From: Fulvimarina manganoxydans
GTDB lineage: Bacteria; Pseudomonadota; Alphaproteobacteria; Rhizobiales; Rhizobiaceae
DNA: 64,000 nucleotides
Direction: 5' to 3'
NCBI RefSeq assembly: GCF_900176465.1
Contig: NZ_FWXR01000015.1
Location: 62,001 to 126,000 of the forward strand
Both the position numbers and the translations under genes were made by a program. Position 1 is the first letter of the stretch; each line of letters begins with the position of its first letter. This document shows positions 52,311-62,330 of this stretch, one piece after another. The notes under the pieces are model-generated. The model was not told the origin of the DNA. It did not search any database and saw nothing but the letters and a program-made list of their open reading frames with translations.

Positions 52311-52419
52311 GAGATCGTCCTTGGGTGACACGACTGCCCCCTTTTCTGCCAGTCGAGACCCTCGATCGAGCCGATCGCCGGTCGGACGCTGTCGCGAGGC
52401 TCGAGAGAACTTTGGCGAC

Positions 52420-53614
52420 ACCCTTCGAATATGCCACGACCGTCGCCGAACTCTATGACGGGCTGGAGGCATCGAGCCAGAACCGCTTCCCGTCGCTGAA
52501 ATTCGATGTCGGCGCCGTCAATTCGCTGTTCTCGCCCTTCTTCGTCGCCGGCTTCTACTTCAAGACCTTCATGTGGCCCGCGAGCTTCTGGGAGAAGATC
52601 TACGAGCCGGCGATTCGCCGGGCGGCCGGCCTCGGCCATGCCTCGGACGAGGCCGATCCCGATCGATACGAGAAGGCCTACGCCTTTTGCGACGTTCTCG
52701 TCATCGGCTCGGGCCCGTCGGGGCTCGCCGCAGCCCTTTCAGTCGGCAGATCCGGGGCCCAGGTCATTCTCACTGACGAGGACTTCGCGCTTGGCGGACG
52801 CCTCAACGCCGAGCGCTATGAGGTGGACGGCATGGCGGGCCATGCCTATGCCGCCCGCGCCGTCGAGGAGTAGCGGTCCCTGCCGAATGTCACGGTGATG
52901 GCGCGCACCACGGTCTTCGGCGCCTATGACGGACGTGAATTCGGCCTCGTCGAGCGCGTCGCGGATCATCTGCCGGTTCCGCTGAAGCACCAGCCGCGCT
53001 AGCGCCTGTGGCGCGTGGTGACGAAGCGTGCGGTGCTTGCAAGCGGCTCCTATGAGCGCCCGATCGCGTTCGGCGGGAACGACCGGCCAGGTGTCATGCT
53101 GGCGAGCGCGGTGCGCACCTATCTCAATCGTTATGGTGTCGCGCCCGGCCGGCGCGTCGCGATCTTCACCACCAGCGACGACGGCTGGCAGACGGCGCGC
53201 GATTGTCTTGGCGCCGGGATCGAGGTCTCGGCGATCGTCGATGTGCGGCCCGAGGTCTCGCAGCAGCTTTACGATTTCGCCGTGCGTGAGGGCGTGCGCC
53301 GCTTCGTCGGTGCCGAGGTCGTCGCGACCAGTGGCCGCCAAGCCCTGAGCGCCATGACGGTGATCGACAAGTCAGGGGAGCTCCACGAGATCGCGACCGA
53401 CTGCCTCGCCGTCTCGGGCGGCTTCAATCCCAACCTCTATATCACCACCCATCTCGGCGGGCGGCCGAAATGGTCCGACGCGATCCACGCCTTCACGCCC
53501 GGCTCCAAGCCGTCGCATATCCATGTGGCGGGCGCGGCCAATGGCGAATTCTCGCTGGCGGGCGCCTTCCGCAGCGGTGCTGAGGCGGGTCTCGAGGCGG
53601 CGCGCGATCTCTAA
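52420..53614 (+). pseudogene. Sarcosine oxidase alpha / N-methylglutamate dehydrogenase C (soxA/mgdC) internal remnant
   Basis: About 398 codons match the FAD-binding part of heterotetrameric sarcosine oxidase alpha or its relative MgdC: SSQNRFPSLKFDVGAVNSLF, AGFYFKTFMWPASFWEKIYE, DVLVIGSGPSGLAAALSVGR, FGGNDRPGVMLASAVRTYLN and HIHVAGAANGEFSLAGAFRS. Two in-frame TAG codons (52871 and 53000) interrupt it. The N-terminal 90 or so residues and the whole C-terminal aminomethyltransferase half are missing; the 3' cut falls exactly at the end of rhaI. Not functional as a full enzyme. Confidence 0.88.
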
Positions 53615-54909
53615 ACGATGCCGCTTCGGCTCCCGGCTGCTGCGGGGCGCTGCTCGGCGATCCTGTTTCGATAGCCGCTCGCGCGATAGGTGGCGATCGG
53701 ATCGATGGCGCCACCGTCCATCGATCGAGCCTTGGCGAGGATCGGGCTCACATCCGTGCGGAAGGCACGTTTCAGGCATTCCGAGGCCATCAAGGGATCA
53801 TTCTCGTCCTGAAAGCCGCGCAGAGCAGCCCGGTCGACGAGCAGCGCCTGGGCATAAGCGCGGCGGATTTCGTCCGCGGAGCGGATCAGGCTTTCGATCG
53901 GGTCCGTTACATTGTGGGATTGGTCGATCATATGGGCCGGGTGCAGCCTCGAAAGCGCATCGCCGGCTTCGACCAACTCGTTGAAAACCAGAAACAACCG
54001 AAATGGATCGATCGAACCGGCATCGAGATCGTCGTCGCCATATTTCGAATCGTTGAAGTGAAAGCCGCCGAGCTTCTCGGCGAAGATTAGTCGCGAAACG
54101 ATCTGTTCGATATTCACATTCGGCGCGTGATGGCCGAGATCGACGAGGCAGAAGGCTTTGGTCCCGAGTTCCTGAGCGATCAGAAGGTTCGTGCCCCAGT
54201 CCTGGACGACGCTGGCATAGAAGGCCGGCTCGTACATCTTGTGTTCGGTGAAGAGGCGCCAGTCTTCGGGAAGGGCGCGATAGATCGCCTTGGCCGATTC
54301 CAGATAGCGCTCGAAGCTGCGGGCAAGATCGACCTGGCCAGGGAAATTCGATCCATCGCCGATCCAGACGGTGATGGCGGTCGAGCCGATCGCTTGGCCG
54401 AATTCGATCACCTCGAGATTGTGCTCGATGGCCTGCGTCCGGACCGCTTTGTCCGCATGGCTGAGCGAGCCGTATTTGTAGGAAAGCGGCTGCTTCGGAT
54501 CGTCCGGATGGTCCTGGAACGTATTGGAGTTCATCGCATCGAAGGTGAGGCCAAGGCCTTGCGCCTTTTCCTTCAGCGCGGCCGGGTCCGTTCGGTCCCA
54601 AGGGATATGAAGAGAGACCGATGGCGTGGCGCGGCCGAGCTGTTGAATGACGGCGCAATCGTCGAGCTTTTCCATGATGCCGCGCGGCTCGCCCGGCCCG
54701 GGAAACCGAGCAAAGCGCGTGCCCCCCGTGCCGACGCCCCATGAGGGAACCGCGACCTTAAAGCCGCGCACCGCCTGGACGATGGCGTCGATCGAAATTC
54801 CGCGGCGATCGAGCTGGTCGCCGAGAGCGGCGTAATCGGCTTCCAGGTCCGGGTTTCGTTTGGCATTGTCGCTTTCGATCCGTGAAGGATCGATCGGCAT
54901 ATCGGTCAT
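53611..54909 (-). CDS. rhaI: L-rhamnose isomerase (TIM-barrel, RhaI type)
   Basis: 432 residues of the rhizobial-type rhamnose isomerase family (TIGR02629), unrelated to E. coli RhaA. Marks are VAVPSWGVGTGGTRFARFPG, VSLHIPWDRTDPAALKEKAQ, WIGDGSNFPGQVDLARSFER and the metal site FHFNDSKYGDDDLDAGSIDP. It converts rhamnose to rhamnulose. ATG follows GGGAGGTGATG. Its stop overlaps that of the soxA remnant by four bases, so the breakpoint of the decayed segment lies right at this gene. Confidence 0.94.
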   Translation of the reverse strand: MTDMPIDPSRIESDNAKRNPDLEADYAALGDQLDRRGISIDAIVQAVRGFKVAVPSWGVGTGGTRFARFPGPGEPRGIMEKLDDCAVIQQLGRATPSVSLHIPWDRTDPAALKEKAQGLGLTFDAMNSNTFQDHPDDPKQPLSYKYGSLSHADKAVRTQAIEHNLEVIEFGQAIGSTAITVWIGDGSNFPGQVDLARSFERYLESAKAIYRALPEDWRLFTEHKMYEPAFYASVVQDWGTNLLIAQELGTKAFCLVDLGHHAPNVNIEQIVSRLIFAEKLGGFHFNDSKYGDDDLDAGSIDPFRLFLVFNELVEAGDALSRLHPAHMIDQSHNVTDPIESLIRSADEIRRAYAQALLVDRAALRGFQDENDPLMASECLKRAFRTDVSPILAKARSMDGGAIDPIATYRASGYRNRIAEQRPAAAGSRSGIV

Positions 54910-54953
54910 GGGGCATCACCTCCCGAGTTGGGCCCGAGACGAGGGAGCGGATG

Positions 54954-57056
54954 TCAGCGCGTGAAGGATTGGGCGTTGCCGGCATCCACATTGACGATGT
55001 TGCCCGTCGATTTGGCTGAGGCATCGCCGGCAAGGAAGGCAACCGCTTCCGCAACGTCGGAGGGCAGCACAGAGCGCTTCAGCATGGAGCGCTTACGATA
55101 ATGCTCCTCCAGCTCGTCGGGGGCCATATTGTAGGCGGCGGCGCGTTGCTCGCGCCATTCGCCGGTCCAGATCTTCGAGCCCTGCAGCACGGCGTCCGGA
55201 TTGACGACGTTGACGCGAATGCCCGCTTCGGCGCCTTCCAAGGCGAGACAGCGCGCGAGATGAATTTCGGCAGCCTTCGCCGTGCAATAGGCTGCGGCAT
55301 TGGGCGAGGCGGCAAGACCGTTCTTCGAGGCAATGAAGACCACGGCGCCGCCGAGCTTCTGGCGCCTGAACAGGCGGAAGGCCTCGCGCGAGACGAGGAA
55401 ATAGCCGGTGCCGAGAATCTCGATATTGCGGTTCCACATGGCGAGCTCGGTGTCCTCGATCGGCGCCGAAGACGAGATGCCGGCATTGGAGACGAGGATA
55501 TCGACGCCGCCGAATTCCAGGGCCGTGGCTTCGAATCCTTGGGCAACAGCGCTCTCATCGGTGACGTCGAGGCGGACCGAACGGACGAGATCGGGTCCGA
55601 AACGCTCGGAAAGGTCTGCTTTCGCGCTGTCCAGCGCTGAGACGTCGATATCGGCGAGGACGACGCAAGCGCCATCGGACAGGAGGCGCTGGGCTGTCGC
55701 CCGCCCGATACCGCCACCGCCGCCGGTGATGAAGGCGATGCGGCCTGCAAGGGCCTTCGGTTTGGGCATGCGCTGGAGCTTGGCCTCTTCGAGGAGCCAG
55801 TATTCGATGTCGAAGGCTTCTTGTTCGGATAGGCCCCGATAGGTGCCGACCGCCGAGGCGCCCCGCATGACATTGATGGCGTTGACATAGAATTCGCCGG
55901 CGATCCGCGCGGTCGCCTTGTCCTTAGCGAAGGTGATCATGCCAATACCGGGGACGAGATAGACCACCGGATTGGGATCGCGCATCGCCGGGCTGCCCGC
56001 GTGCCGGCAGCTCTCGTAATAGCGCGCGTAGTCATCCCGATAGGCGGCGATCGCATCATCGAGCCTCGAGATCACCTGGTCGATGCCGCCCTCCATATCG
56101 AGCACGAGCGGGCGGATCTTCGTCCTCAGAAAATGGTCTGGACAGGAGGTGCCGAGCGGGGCGAGCTCGCCAAGCGCCTTCGAACCGACGAAGTCGAGCA
56201 CGGCTGCGCTGTCGTCGAAATGACCGATCTTGCGCTCGTCCTGACCGATCCGGGCCCGGATTTCCGGCATGAGGCGCGCCGCGATCGCCCGGCGCTCGTC
56301 TTGCGATCGCGGTTCCTGGATGAGTCCGCCGAAGGCCGGCCGATCCTTGGTCTTCTCATCGAGAAAAGCGATCGCCTTGTTGATAATGCGAAGCGTCGTC
56401 TCGTAGCATTCGCGGGCGGTCTCGCCCCAGGTGAACAGGCCGTGGCTTTCGAGGACGACGCCCTTGGCCTCAGGATTTTCCTTGGCGAAATTCGACAGCT
56501 CCAAGCCGAGCTCGAAACCAGGTCGACGCCAGCCGAGCCAGCCGATCTCCTCGCCATAGATCTCGTGGGTCAGGTCCTTGCTGGTCGCCGTCGCGGCGAT
56601 CGCGATGACGGCGTCGGGATGCATATGGTCCACATGGGGATAGGGAAGGTAAGCGTGCAGCGGCGTGTCGATCGAGGCGGCGCGCGGATTGAGCGCGAAG
56701 GTGCAATGGGGCAGATAGCCGACCATCTCATCCTCGTGCTCGGGACCCCGATACAGACCTTTCAAGGCTTCGAGCTTATCCTGATAGAGCGTCGCAAAGC
56801 CGTCGCGCTTCATCGTACCGACATCGCCGCCCGAGCCCTTTACCCAGAGGACGGTGACGTCTTTGCCCGTGAGCGGGTCCTTTTCGGTCAGCTTGGCGGA
56901 GGTGTTGCCGCCCCCGTAATTGGTGATCCGCTTGTCGGCACCGAGAAGATTGGACCGGTAGAGAAGCCGTCCGGGCTCATCGAGCGTCGATGCATGGGCC
57001 TCGTCCCAAAGGGATGGCAGCAATCGGGACGCGCGTCTTTCCTCGGCCTGCGGCAT
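54954..57056 (-). CDS. rhaD: Bifunctional rhamnulose-1-phosphate aldolase / short-chain dehydrogenase
   Basis: 700 residues. The N-terminal half is a class II aldolase (NYGGGNTSAKLTEKDPLTGK, DHMHPDAVIAIAATATSKDL, VVLESHGLFTWGETARECYE). The C-terminal half is an SDR: IAFITGGGGGIGRATAQRLL, LVSNAGISSSAPIEDTELA and the YCTAK catalytic motif. The aldolase makes dihydroxyacetone phosphate and lactaldehyde; the SDR domain probably oxidises lactaldehyde. ATG at 57056 follows GAGGAGAG; first gene of the leftward rhaDI unit. Confidence 0.94.
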   Translation of the reverse strand: MPQAEERRASRLLPSLWDEAHASTLDEPGRLLYRSNLLGADKRITNYGGGNTSAKLTEKDPLTGKDVTVLWVKGSGGDVGTMKRDGFATLYQDKLEALKGLYRGPEHEDEMVGYLPHCTFALNPRAASIDTPLHAYLPYPHVDHMHPDAVIAIAATATSKDLTHEIYGEEIGWLGWRRPGFELGLELSNFAKENPEAKGVVLESHGLFTWGETARECYETTLRIINKAIAFLDEKTKDRPAFGGLIQEPRSQDERRAIAARLMPEIRARIGQDERKIGHFDDSAAVLDFVGSKALGELAPLGTSCPDHFLRTKIRPLVLDMEGGIDQVISRLDDAIAAYRDDYARYYESCRHAGSPAMRDPNPVVYLVPGIGMITFAKDKATARIAGEFYVNAINVMRGASAVGTYRGLSEQEAFDIEYWLLEEAKLQRMPKPKALAGRIAFITGGGGGIGRATAQRLLSDGACVVLADIDVSALDSAKADLSERFGPDLVRSVRLDVTDESAVAQGFEATALEFGGVDILVSNAGISSSAPIEDTELAMWNRNIEILGTGYFLVSREAFRLFRRQKLGGAVVFIASKNGLAASPNAAAYCTAKAAEIHLARCLALEGAEAGIRVNVVNPDAVLQGSKIWTGEWREQRAAAYNMAPDELEEHYRKRSMLKRSVLPSDVAEAVAFLAGDASAKSTGNIVNVDAGNAQSFTR

Positions 57057-57107
57057 GATTGATCTCTCCTCGACGATCTTTGCGCGCACCATTCGCCAAA
57101 ACCGGGC

Positions 57108-57185
57108 TTTCGTCAATCAATTCGATCACGATCAATCATGATGCAGCGCAACATGACGGAAGATGATTGAATTTGATTGACAGAA
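57108..57185. promoter_or_regulatory. Divergent rha operator region (DeoR-type sites)
   Basis: TTTCGTCAATCAATTC (57108 onward) and its reverse-complement-like partner GAATTTGATTGACAGAAA (57168-57185) form a large inverted repeat. A further TCAATCAT and GATGATTGAA lie between. Repeated TCAATCA units are what a DeoR-type repressor such as RhaR would read to control both rhaD and rhaR transcription. Confidence 0.6.
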
Positions 57186-57228
57186 ACCCAGGCTTCGCTC
57201 AGCATCTGCAATGGGAGAAACGCCGGAC

Positions 57229-58032
57229 ATGCACGAACGCGACAGACACAGAATCATCGTCAGCGTGGTTCAGGCTCGCTCGGTGGCGACCGTGCAGGAA
57301 CTGGCGCGGCTCACCGAAGCGTCTGAGGCGACGACGCGCCGCGATATCGCAGCGCTCGCCTTGCGCAAGAAGGTGAAGCGGGTTCGCGGCGGCGCAGAGG
57401 CCCTGGAGACGGCGCCCTTCGGCGAGATTTCGAGCCTGCCTTTCGAAACGGCCCGAACGATCAAGGAGCGTGAAAAGAGCGCGATCGCGAAAGAGGCCGC
57501 AAGGCTTTGCGGCGAGGGCGAGGCCATCATCATCAATGGCGGCACGACGACCTTCCAGATGGTGCACCACTTCGCCGGTATCCGTCTTCAGGTCCTGACG
57601 AATTCCTTTTCCATCGCCAATCATCTGATCGAGCATTCCGAATGCACGGTGATGTTGCCGGCGGGCGCGATCTATCGGGATCAGGGGCTGATCCTCAGCC
57701 CATTCGAGAGCGACGGCATCGCGCATTTTCGGGCGCGGCGCATGTTCATGGGCGCGCAAGGGATCTCGCCTTACGGCATTGCCGAAACCGATCCGCTGAT
57801 CATCCAGTCCGAACAAAGGCTGATGCGCCAGGCGGACGAACTCGTGCTCCTCGTCGATTCCTCCAAATTCCATCATCCGTCGAGCATGATCATCGCGCCG
57901 CTCGAGCGGGCTCACATCGTCATCACCGATGACGGCGTCTCCGACAAAGATGCGGGAATGGTGGAGGCGGCCGGTGTGCGTCTCCTCGTGGCGAATCTCT
58001 CTGAAGAGGGAGGCGTTCAGGATGTCGCGTAA
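57229..58032 (+). CDS. rhaR: DeoR/GlpR-family regulator of rhamnose catabolism
   Basis: 267 residues. The N-terminal HTH is [20 protein letters not shown], with DIAAL and [12 protein letters not shown]. The effector domain has [20 protein letters not shown] and [20 protein letters not shown], the DeoR sugar-phosphate sensor pattern. It probably represses rhaDI and the rhaR-S operon until a rhamnose phosphate is present. ATG 57229 follows GGGAGA; ATG 57211 is six codons earlier and has no site. Confidence 0.88.
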   Translation: MHERDRHRIIVSVVQARSVATVQELARLTEASEATTRRDIAALALRKKVKRVRGGAEALETAPFGEISSLPFETARTIKEREKSAIAKEAARLCGEGEAIIINGGTTTFQMVHHFAGIRLQVLTNSFSIANHLIEHSECTVMLPAGAIYRDQGLILSPFESDGIAHFRARRMFMGAQGISPYGIAETDPLIIQSEQRLMRQADELVLLVDSSKFHHPSSMIIAPLERAHIVITDDGVSDKDAGMVEAAGVRLLVANLSEEGGVQDVA

Positions 58033-58369
58033 CGCCTCGCCTCAAGACCGCGCCTTAGAGCGCTATGCCTTTCGAATGCAGCTTTATCCAGGAATGGCGG
58101 AAGAATACCGCCGACGGCATGAAGCGATATGGCCGGAGCTCGTCACGCTTCTGCGCGAGGCCGGCATCGGCGACTATTCGATCTTTCTCGATCCCGAGAC
58201 GAATGCCCTTTTCGGGGTTTTGTCGCGAAAGCCCGATCACGGCATGGGCGAGCTGCCGAAGCACCCGGTCATGCAGCGCTGGTGGGCGGCGATGGCCGAC
58301 ATCATGGAGACCCATCCCGACAACGAGCCGGTCGCGGTGCCGCTCCAACCGATGTTCCATATGGATTGA
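58022..58369 (+). CDS. rhaU: L-rhamnose mutarotase
   Basis: 115 residues: [40 protein letters not shown] and [20 protein letters not shown], the RhaM/RhaU fold with its conserved His and Tyr/Trp residues. It interconverts alpha and beta rhamnose. The ATG overlaps the end of rhaR by 11 bases, and its stop overlaps the rhaK start (TGATG). Confidence 0.94.
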   Translation: MSRNASPQDRALERYAFRMQLYPGMAEEYRRRHEAIWPELVTLLREAGIGDYSIFLDPETNALFGVLSRKPDHGMGELPKHPVMQRWWAAMADIMETHPDNEPVAVPLQPMFHMD

Positions 58370-59802
58370 TGCCGATGGAGCGTGAGATCCGGAACGTCGC
58401 CGTCATCGATATCGGGAAAACCAATGCCAAGCTCGTCTTGCACGATCTTGAAACGGCGGACGACCTGGCCGTGCTGACGACGCCGAACCTTGTCTTGAAG
58501 GACGGCCTCTACCCCCATTACGACATCGATCATCTCTGGCGCTTCATCCTCGAAGGGCTCGCCGCGCTGTCATGCGAGAAGCCGGTAGATGCGATCTCGC
58601 TCACCACACATGGGGCTTCGATCGCGCTGATCGGCCCGGATGATCTCGCATTGCCGGTGCTTGATTACGAATATGAGCTCGATGCCGAATTCATCGCGGC
58701 CTATCGTGCCGAGCGCCCGGATTTTTCGGAAACCCAATCCCCGGCGCTGCCCGGCGGGCTGAATGTCGGGGCCCAGCTCGCCTGGCTCGAAACGCGCTTT
58801 CCCGAGCGCTTTGCGCAAGCGGAGACGATCCTCACCTATCCCCAATACTGGGCCTATCGGCTGACGGGAGTCAGGGCTTGCGAGGTGACACAGCTCGGCT
58901 GCCATACCGATTTGTGGAGGCCAGCGGAACGGGACTTCTCCTCCCTCGTCGACCGGCGCGGTTGGCGGGGAAAATTCGCCCCGCTTCGCTCCGCCTTCGA
59001 TGAGCTGGGGGCCCTGAAGCCCGAGATTCGCGACGCGATGGCGCGTGATTGGGACATTCCGGTCTTTTGCGGCATTCATGATTCCAACGCGTCCCTGTTG
59101 CCCCACTTGATGACGCGCCAAGCACCGTTCACCGTGGTCTCGACCGGGACATGGGCGATCCTGTTTGCGGTGGGCACCGAGCCGAAGCCGCTCGACAAGG
59201 ATCGCGATACGCTCGCCAATGTGGATGCCTTCGCTCGTCCGGTCCCTTCGGCGCGCTTCATGGCAGGGCGCGAATTTTCGGAAATGGCCGGTGCCGAGCC
59301 GGGTGAGGCGAGCCGCGAAGCGGCAGAGCGCGTGATCGTCCGAAACGCGATGGCTCTGCCGAGCTTTGCGAAAGGGACCGGCCCCTTTCCGACGCGCGTC
59401 GGAGACTGGACGCTCGATCCGGCAATGCTCGACCAGGGTGAACGCACCGCCGCTGCCAGCCTTTCCGCCGCGCTGACAACAGAGACCTGCTTATCGCTGA
59501 TCGGCGCGAGCGGGCCGATCATCGTCGAGGGGCCTTTTGCGAAAAACACCATCTATTGCGACGCGCTGGAAGCGCTGACGGGGCAGCCTGTCGAGGCAAA
59601 GCCCGGCCTGACGGGCACGGCCGCCGGCGCTGCATTGCTTGCCCGAGGCATAGCCGGGCGCGCCGGAAGGGCGAACACCGAAACGAAAGAGGCACGACGG
59701 CGCGCGCCCTGGCCGGGCCTTCAAGACTATGCCGAGACTTGGCGAAGACATGTGGCGGGCGGCAGAGCCGCGGAAGCGGACGTGCTGGTGGGAGGAGAAT
59801 GA
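58369..59802 (+). CDS. rhaK: Rhamnulokinase-type sugar kinase (FGGY family)
   Basis: 477 residues: VAVIDIGKTNAKLVLHDLET (phosphate 1), ISLTTHGASIALIGPD, LGCHTDLWRPAERDFS, FCGIHDSNASLLPHLM and TVVSTGTWAILF. This FGGY kinase phosphorylates rhamnulose before RhaD. In rhizobia the homologous kinase is also needed for ABC transport of rhamnose. It is translationally coupled to rhaU; a 55-base gap then leads to rhaT. Confidence 0.92.
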   Translation: MPMEREIRNVAVIDIGKTNAKLVLHDLETADDLAVLTTPNLVLKDGLYPHYDIDHLWRFILEGLAALSCEKPVDAISLTTHGASIALIGPDDLALPVLDYEYELDAEFIAAYRAERPDFSETQSPALPGGLNVGAQLAWLETRFPERFAQAETILTYPQYWAYRLTGVRACEVTQLGCHTDLWRPAERDFSSLVDRRGWRGKFAPLRSAFDELGALKPEIRDAMARDWDIPVFCGIHDSNASLLPHLMTRQAPFTVVSTGTWAILFAVGTEPKPLDKDRDTLANVDAFARPVPSARFMAGREFSEMAGAEPGEASREAAERVIVRNAMALPSFAKGTGPFPTRVGDWTLDPAMLDQGERTAAASLSAALTTETCLSLIGASGPIIVEGPFAKNTIYCDALEALTGQPVEAKPGLTGTAAGAALLARGIAGRAGRANTETKEARRRAPWPGLQDYAETWRRHVAGGRAAEADVLVGGE

Positions 59803-59857
59803 CGATGAAAGGATCGTTGGGAGGCCTTGGTGGCCGCTCAGAATGGTCGGGTGAGCG

Positions 59858-61378
59858 ATGACCCCCGTCATCGAACTCGCAGGCGTGTCAAAGGCCTTCG
59901 GCCCGGTCAAGGTTCTGACCGGCGTCGACTTCGCTCTTTATCCGGGCGAGGTTCACGCGCTGATGGGCGAGAACGGCGCCGGCAAGTCGACCATGATCCG
60001 CATCGCTTCCGGCGACCACCGGGCGGATGAGGGCGAAATCCGGCTCGATGGGGAGGCGCGTCGGTTCCGTGGCCCGCGCGAGGCGCAGGAAGAAGGCATC
60101 GCGGTGGTCCATCAGGAACTGCTGCTCTTTCCCTCCCTCAGCGTCGCCGAGAACATCTTTCTCGGCCATCAGCCGAAGACGCGCCGTGGCTTCGTGGATT
60201 GGGGCCGAATGCGTCGCGAGGCGCGCGAACTCCTCGATCGGCTCGACTGCCCACAGCTCGATGTGGACCAACGGGTCGCGAAGCTCTCCGTCGCCGATCG
60301 CCAGCGTGTGGAGATCGCCCGCGCACTCTCGCGCAAGGCCCGCGTCCTCATCATGGACGAGCCAACGGCCGCGCTCGCCGAGGCCGATGTGCAGCGCCTT
60401 CTGGATGTCATCCGCCGCCTGCGGGAGGACGGCGTGGCGATCGTCTATGTGTCGCACCGGATGAACGAGATCTTCGCGATCGCCGATCGCATTACGGTTC
60501 TGCGGGACGGCACCTCGACCGGGACCTATCCGGTATCCGAGGTCACCGAATCCTCGCTTGTCTCGATGATGGTCGGGCGCGATATCCATCAGCTCTTTCC
60601 CAAGATCGAGGTCGAACGCGGCAAGACACGGCTGGAGGTGCGCAACCTGTCGCGCACAGGCCTCGTCGAGGATATCTCCTTCGACCTTCACGCCGGCGAG
60701 ATCCTCGGCATTGCCGGTCTCGTCGGGTCCGGGCGCACGGAGCTGGCGCAAACGATCTTCGGCGTCACCCCGGCAACCTCCGGCGAGATCAAGGTGGATG
60801 GCAGCCCCCGGAAGATCGCGAGCGTGCGCGATGCGATCGCCAACGGCATCGCCTATGTGCCGGAGGATCGCGGTCTCCATGGGCTCGTGCGTCCCCAACC
60901 CTTGCGCGAGAACGTGACCATGGCGATCCTCGATCGCATGACGAAATTCTCCGTCATCGATACGGGGCGCGAACAGCGTATGGCGAAGGAGGCGATCGAT
61001 CGCTTCGCGATCCGGGCCCGTGATGCCCGCCAAAGGGTCGGCCAGCTTTCCGGCGGCAACCAGCAGAAGGTCGTCTTGGCCAAATGGCTCGCCACCGACC
61101 CGAAGGTTCTGATCCTCGACGAGCCCACACGCGGCATCGACATCGGCGCCAAGACCGAAATCCACAGGCTGATGGGCGAGCTTGCCCGCAAGGGGATCGC
61201 CATCCTGATGATATCCAGCGAACTGCCGGAGGTGCTCGGTATGAGCGACCGCATTCTGGTGATGAAGGAGGGCCGGCTTTCGGCGGTCATCGATCGAAAG
61301 GATGCGACGCCGGACAAAGTGGGCGCCGCGATGATGCGCACGCGCCCAGAGCCAGCGGCAGCGGGGGCGGTTCGATGA
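59858..61378 (+). CDS. rhaT: Rhamnose ABC transporter ATP-binding protein (two ATPase domains)
   Basis: 506 residues with two ABC domains. The first has VHALMGENGAGKSTMIRIAS (Walker A), VAKLSVADRQRVEIARALSR and VLIMDEPTAALAEADV. The second has a degenerate Walker A (GIAGLVGSGRTELAQTIFGV), QLSGGNQQKVVLAKWLATDP and LILDEPTRGIDIGAKTEI. This is the RbsA-like sugar importer pattern. Its stop overlaps the rhaP start. Confidence 0.94.
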   Translation: MTPVIELAGVSKAFGPVKVLTGVDFALYPGEVHALMGENGAGKSTMIRIASGDHRADEGEIRLDGEARRFRGPREAQEEGIAVVHQELLLFPSLSVAENIFLGHQPKTRRGFVDWGRMRREARELLDRLDCPQLDVDQRVAKLSVADRQRVEIARALSRKARVLIMDEPTAALAEADVQRLLDVIRRLREDGVAIVYVSHRMNEIFAIADRITVLRDGTSTGTYPVSEVTESSLVSMMVGRDIHQLFPKIEVERGKTRLEVRNLSRTGLVEDISFDLHAGEILGIAGLVGSGRTELAQTIFGVTPATSGEIKVDGSPRKIASVRDAIANGIAYVPEDRGLHGLVRPQPLRENVTMAILDRMTKFSVIDTGREQRMAKEAIDRFAIRARDARQRVGQLSGGNQQKVVLAKWLATDPKVLILDEPTRGIDIGAKTEIHRLMGELARKGIAILMISSELPEVLGMSDRILVMKEGRLSAVIDRKDATPDKVGAAMMRTRPEPAAAGAVR

Positions 61379-62325
61379 AGAGCCGTTCCTTCCACGTCGT
61401 CGGCTCCCTTGGCCAGGAAATTCTCCTGGTTCTGGTGATCCTCGCGCTTTTCGCCTTTGTCGGCTGGGTCAATCCTCGCTTCGTCTCGGAGAACAACCTT
61501 ACCAGCATCTTCGTCGGCAATGCCTATATCGCGGTCGCGGCCATCGGCATGTCGCTCGTCATCATCTCCGGCAATATCGACGTCTCGATCGGGGCGCTCA
61601 TCGGTGTTCTCGCCGTTATTTCCGGCCTTCTCGTCACCAATGGCTATCCGATCTGGTTCGCCTGGCTCGCACCCTTGATCATCGGATCGGCGATCAACAC
61701 GCTGCTCGGATGCCTCATCGCCTATGCGCGTGTGCCGTCGATCATCGCGACCTTGGCCATGCTGTCGATCCTCTCGGGCGGCCTCATCACCTTTACCGGC
61801 GGGCAGTGGATCAGCGGCTTGCCCAGCGGGTACCAACTCGCCCAGTTCCGCCTCCTCAACATTCCCTCGCCAGTCTGGTTCATGATCGGAATGACCATCG
61901 TCGCGGCACTTCTGATGCGCTACACGGCCTTCGGTCGATCCGTCTATGCGGTGGGTAGCAATCCGGAAGCGGCCCGGGCGAGCGGCATCGGCCATGCTTC
62001 GACGGTGGTGAAGGTCTTCGCCATCCATGGTGCCATCGCCGGCGTTGCCGCCGTCCTCTTCGCGACCCAGCTTCAGGTGATCCAATCGACGACGCCGGTC
62101 GGGCTCGAACTCGTCATCATCACCGCGTCCGTCGTCGGCGGGGTCTCGATCCTCGGCGGTGTCGGAACCGTGGTCGGATCGACGCTGGCGGCGATTCTCT
62201 TCGCCGCGATCGGCTCCTCCCTCATCTTCCTCAACGTCTCCGCCTACTGGCTGAAGGCCGTTCAGGGTGTTCTCATTCTGGCGACGGTCCTTGCCGATAT
62301 GGCCCGACGCCGCCGGACGGGGTGA
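61375..62325 (+). CDS. rhaP: Rhamnose ABC transporter permease 1
   Basis: 316 residues with eight to ten hydrophobic segments and the RbsC-family motif: AIGMSLVIISGNIDVSIGAL, IIATLAMLSILSGGL, AFGRSVYAVGSNPEAARASG and SVVGGVSILGGVGTVVGSTL. ATG at 61375 overlaps the rhaT stop (ATGA). Confidence 0.93.
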   Translation: MKSRSFHVVGSLGQEILLVLVILALFAFVGWVNPRFVSENNLTSIFVGNAYIAVAAIGMSLVIISGNIDVSIGALIGVLAVISGLLVTNGYPIWFAWLAPLIIGSAINTLLGCLIAYARVPSIIATLAMLSILSGGLITFTGGQWISGLPSGYQLAQFRLLNIPSPVWFMIGMTIVAALLMRYTAFGRSVYAVGSNPEAARASGIGHASTVVKVFAIHGAIAGVAAVLFATQLQVIQSTTPVGLELVIITASVVGGVSILGGVGTVVGSTLAAILFAAIGSSLIFLNVSAYWLKAVQGVLILATVLADMARRRRTG

Positions 62326-62330
62326 CAATC

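Noticed and set aside
52871-53002. Two in-frame TAG codons in an amine-oxidation gene as possible pyrrolysine sites
   Set aside because: Sarcosine oxidase relatives do not use pyrrolysine, the gene is truncated at both ends, and its neighbours are broken too. Ordinary nonsense mutations explain it.
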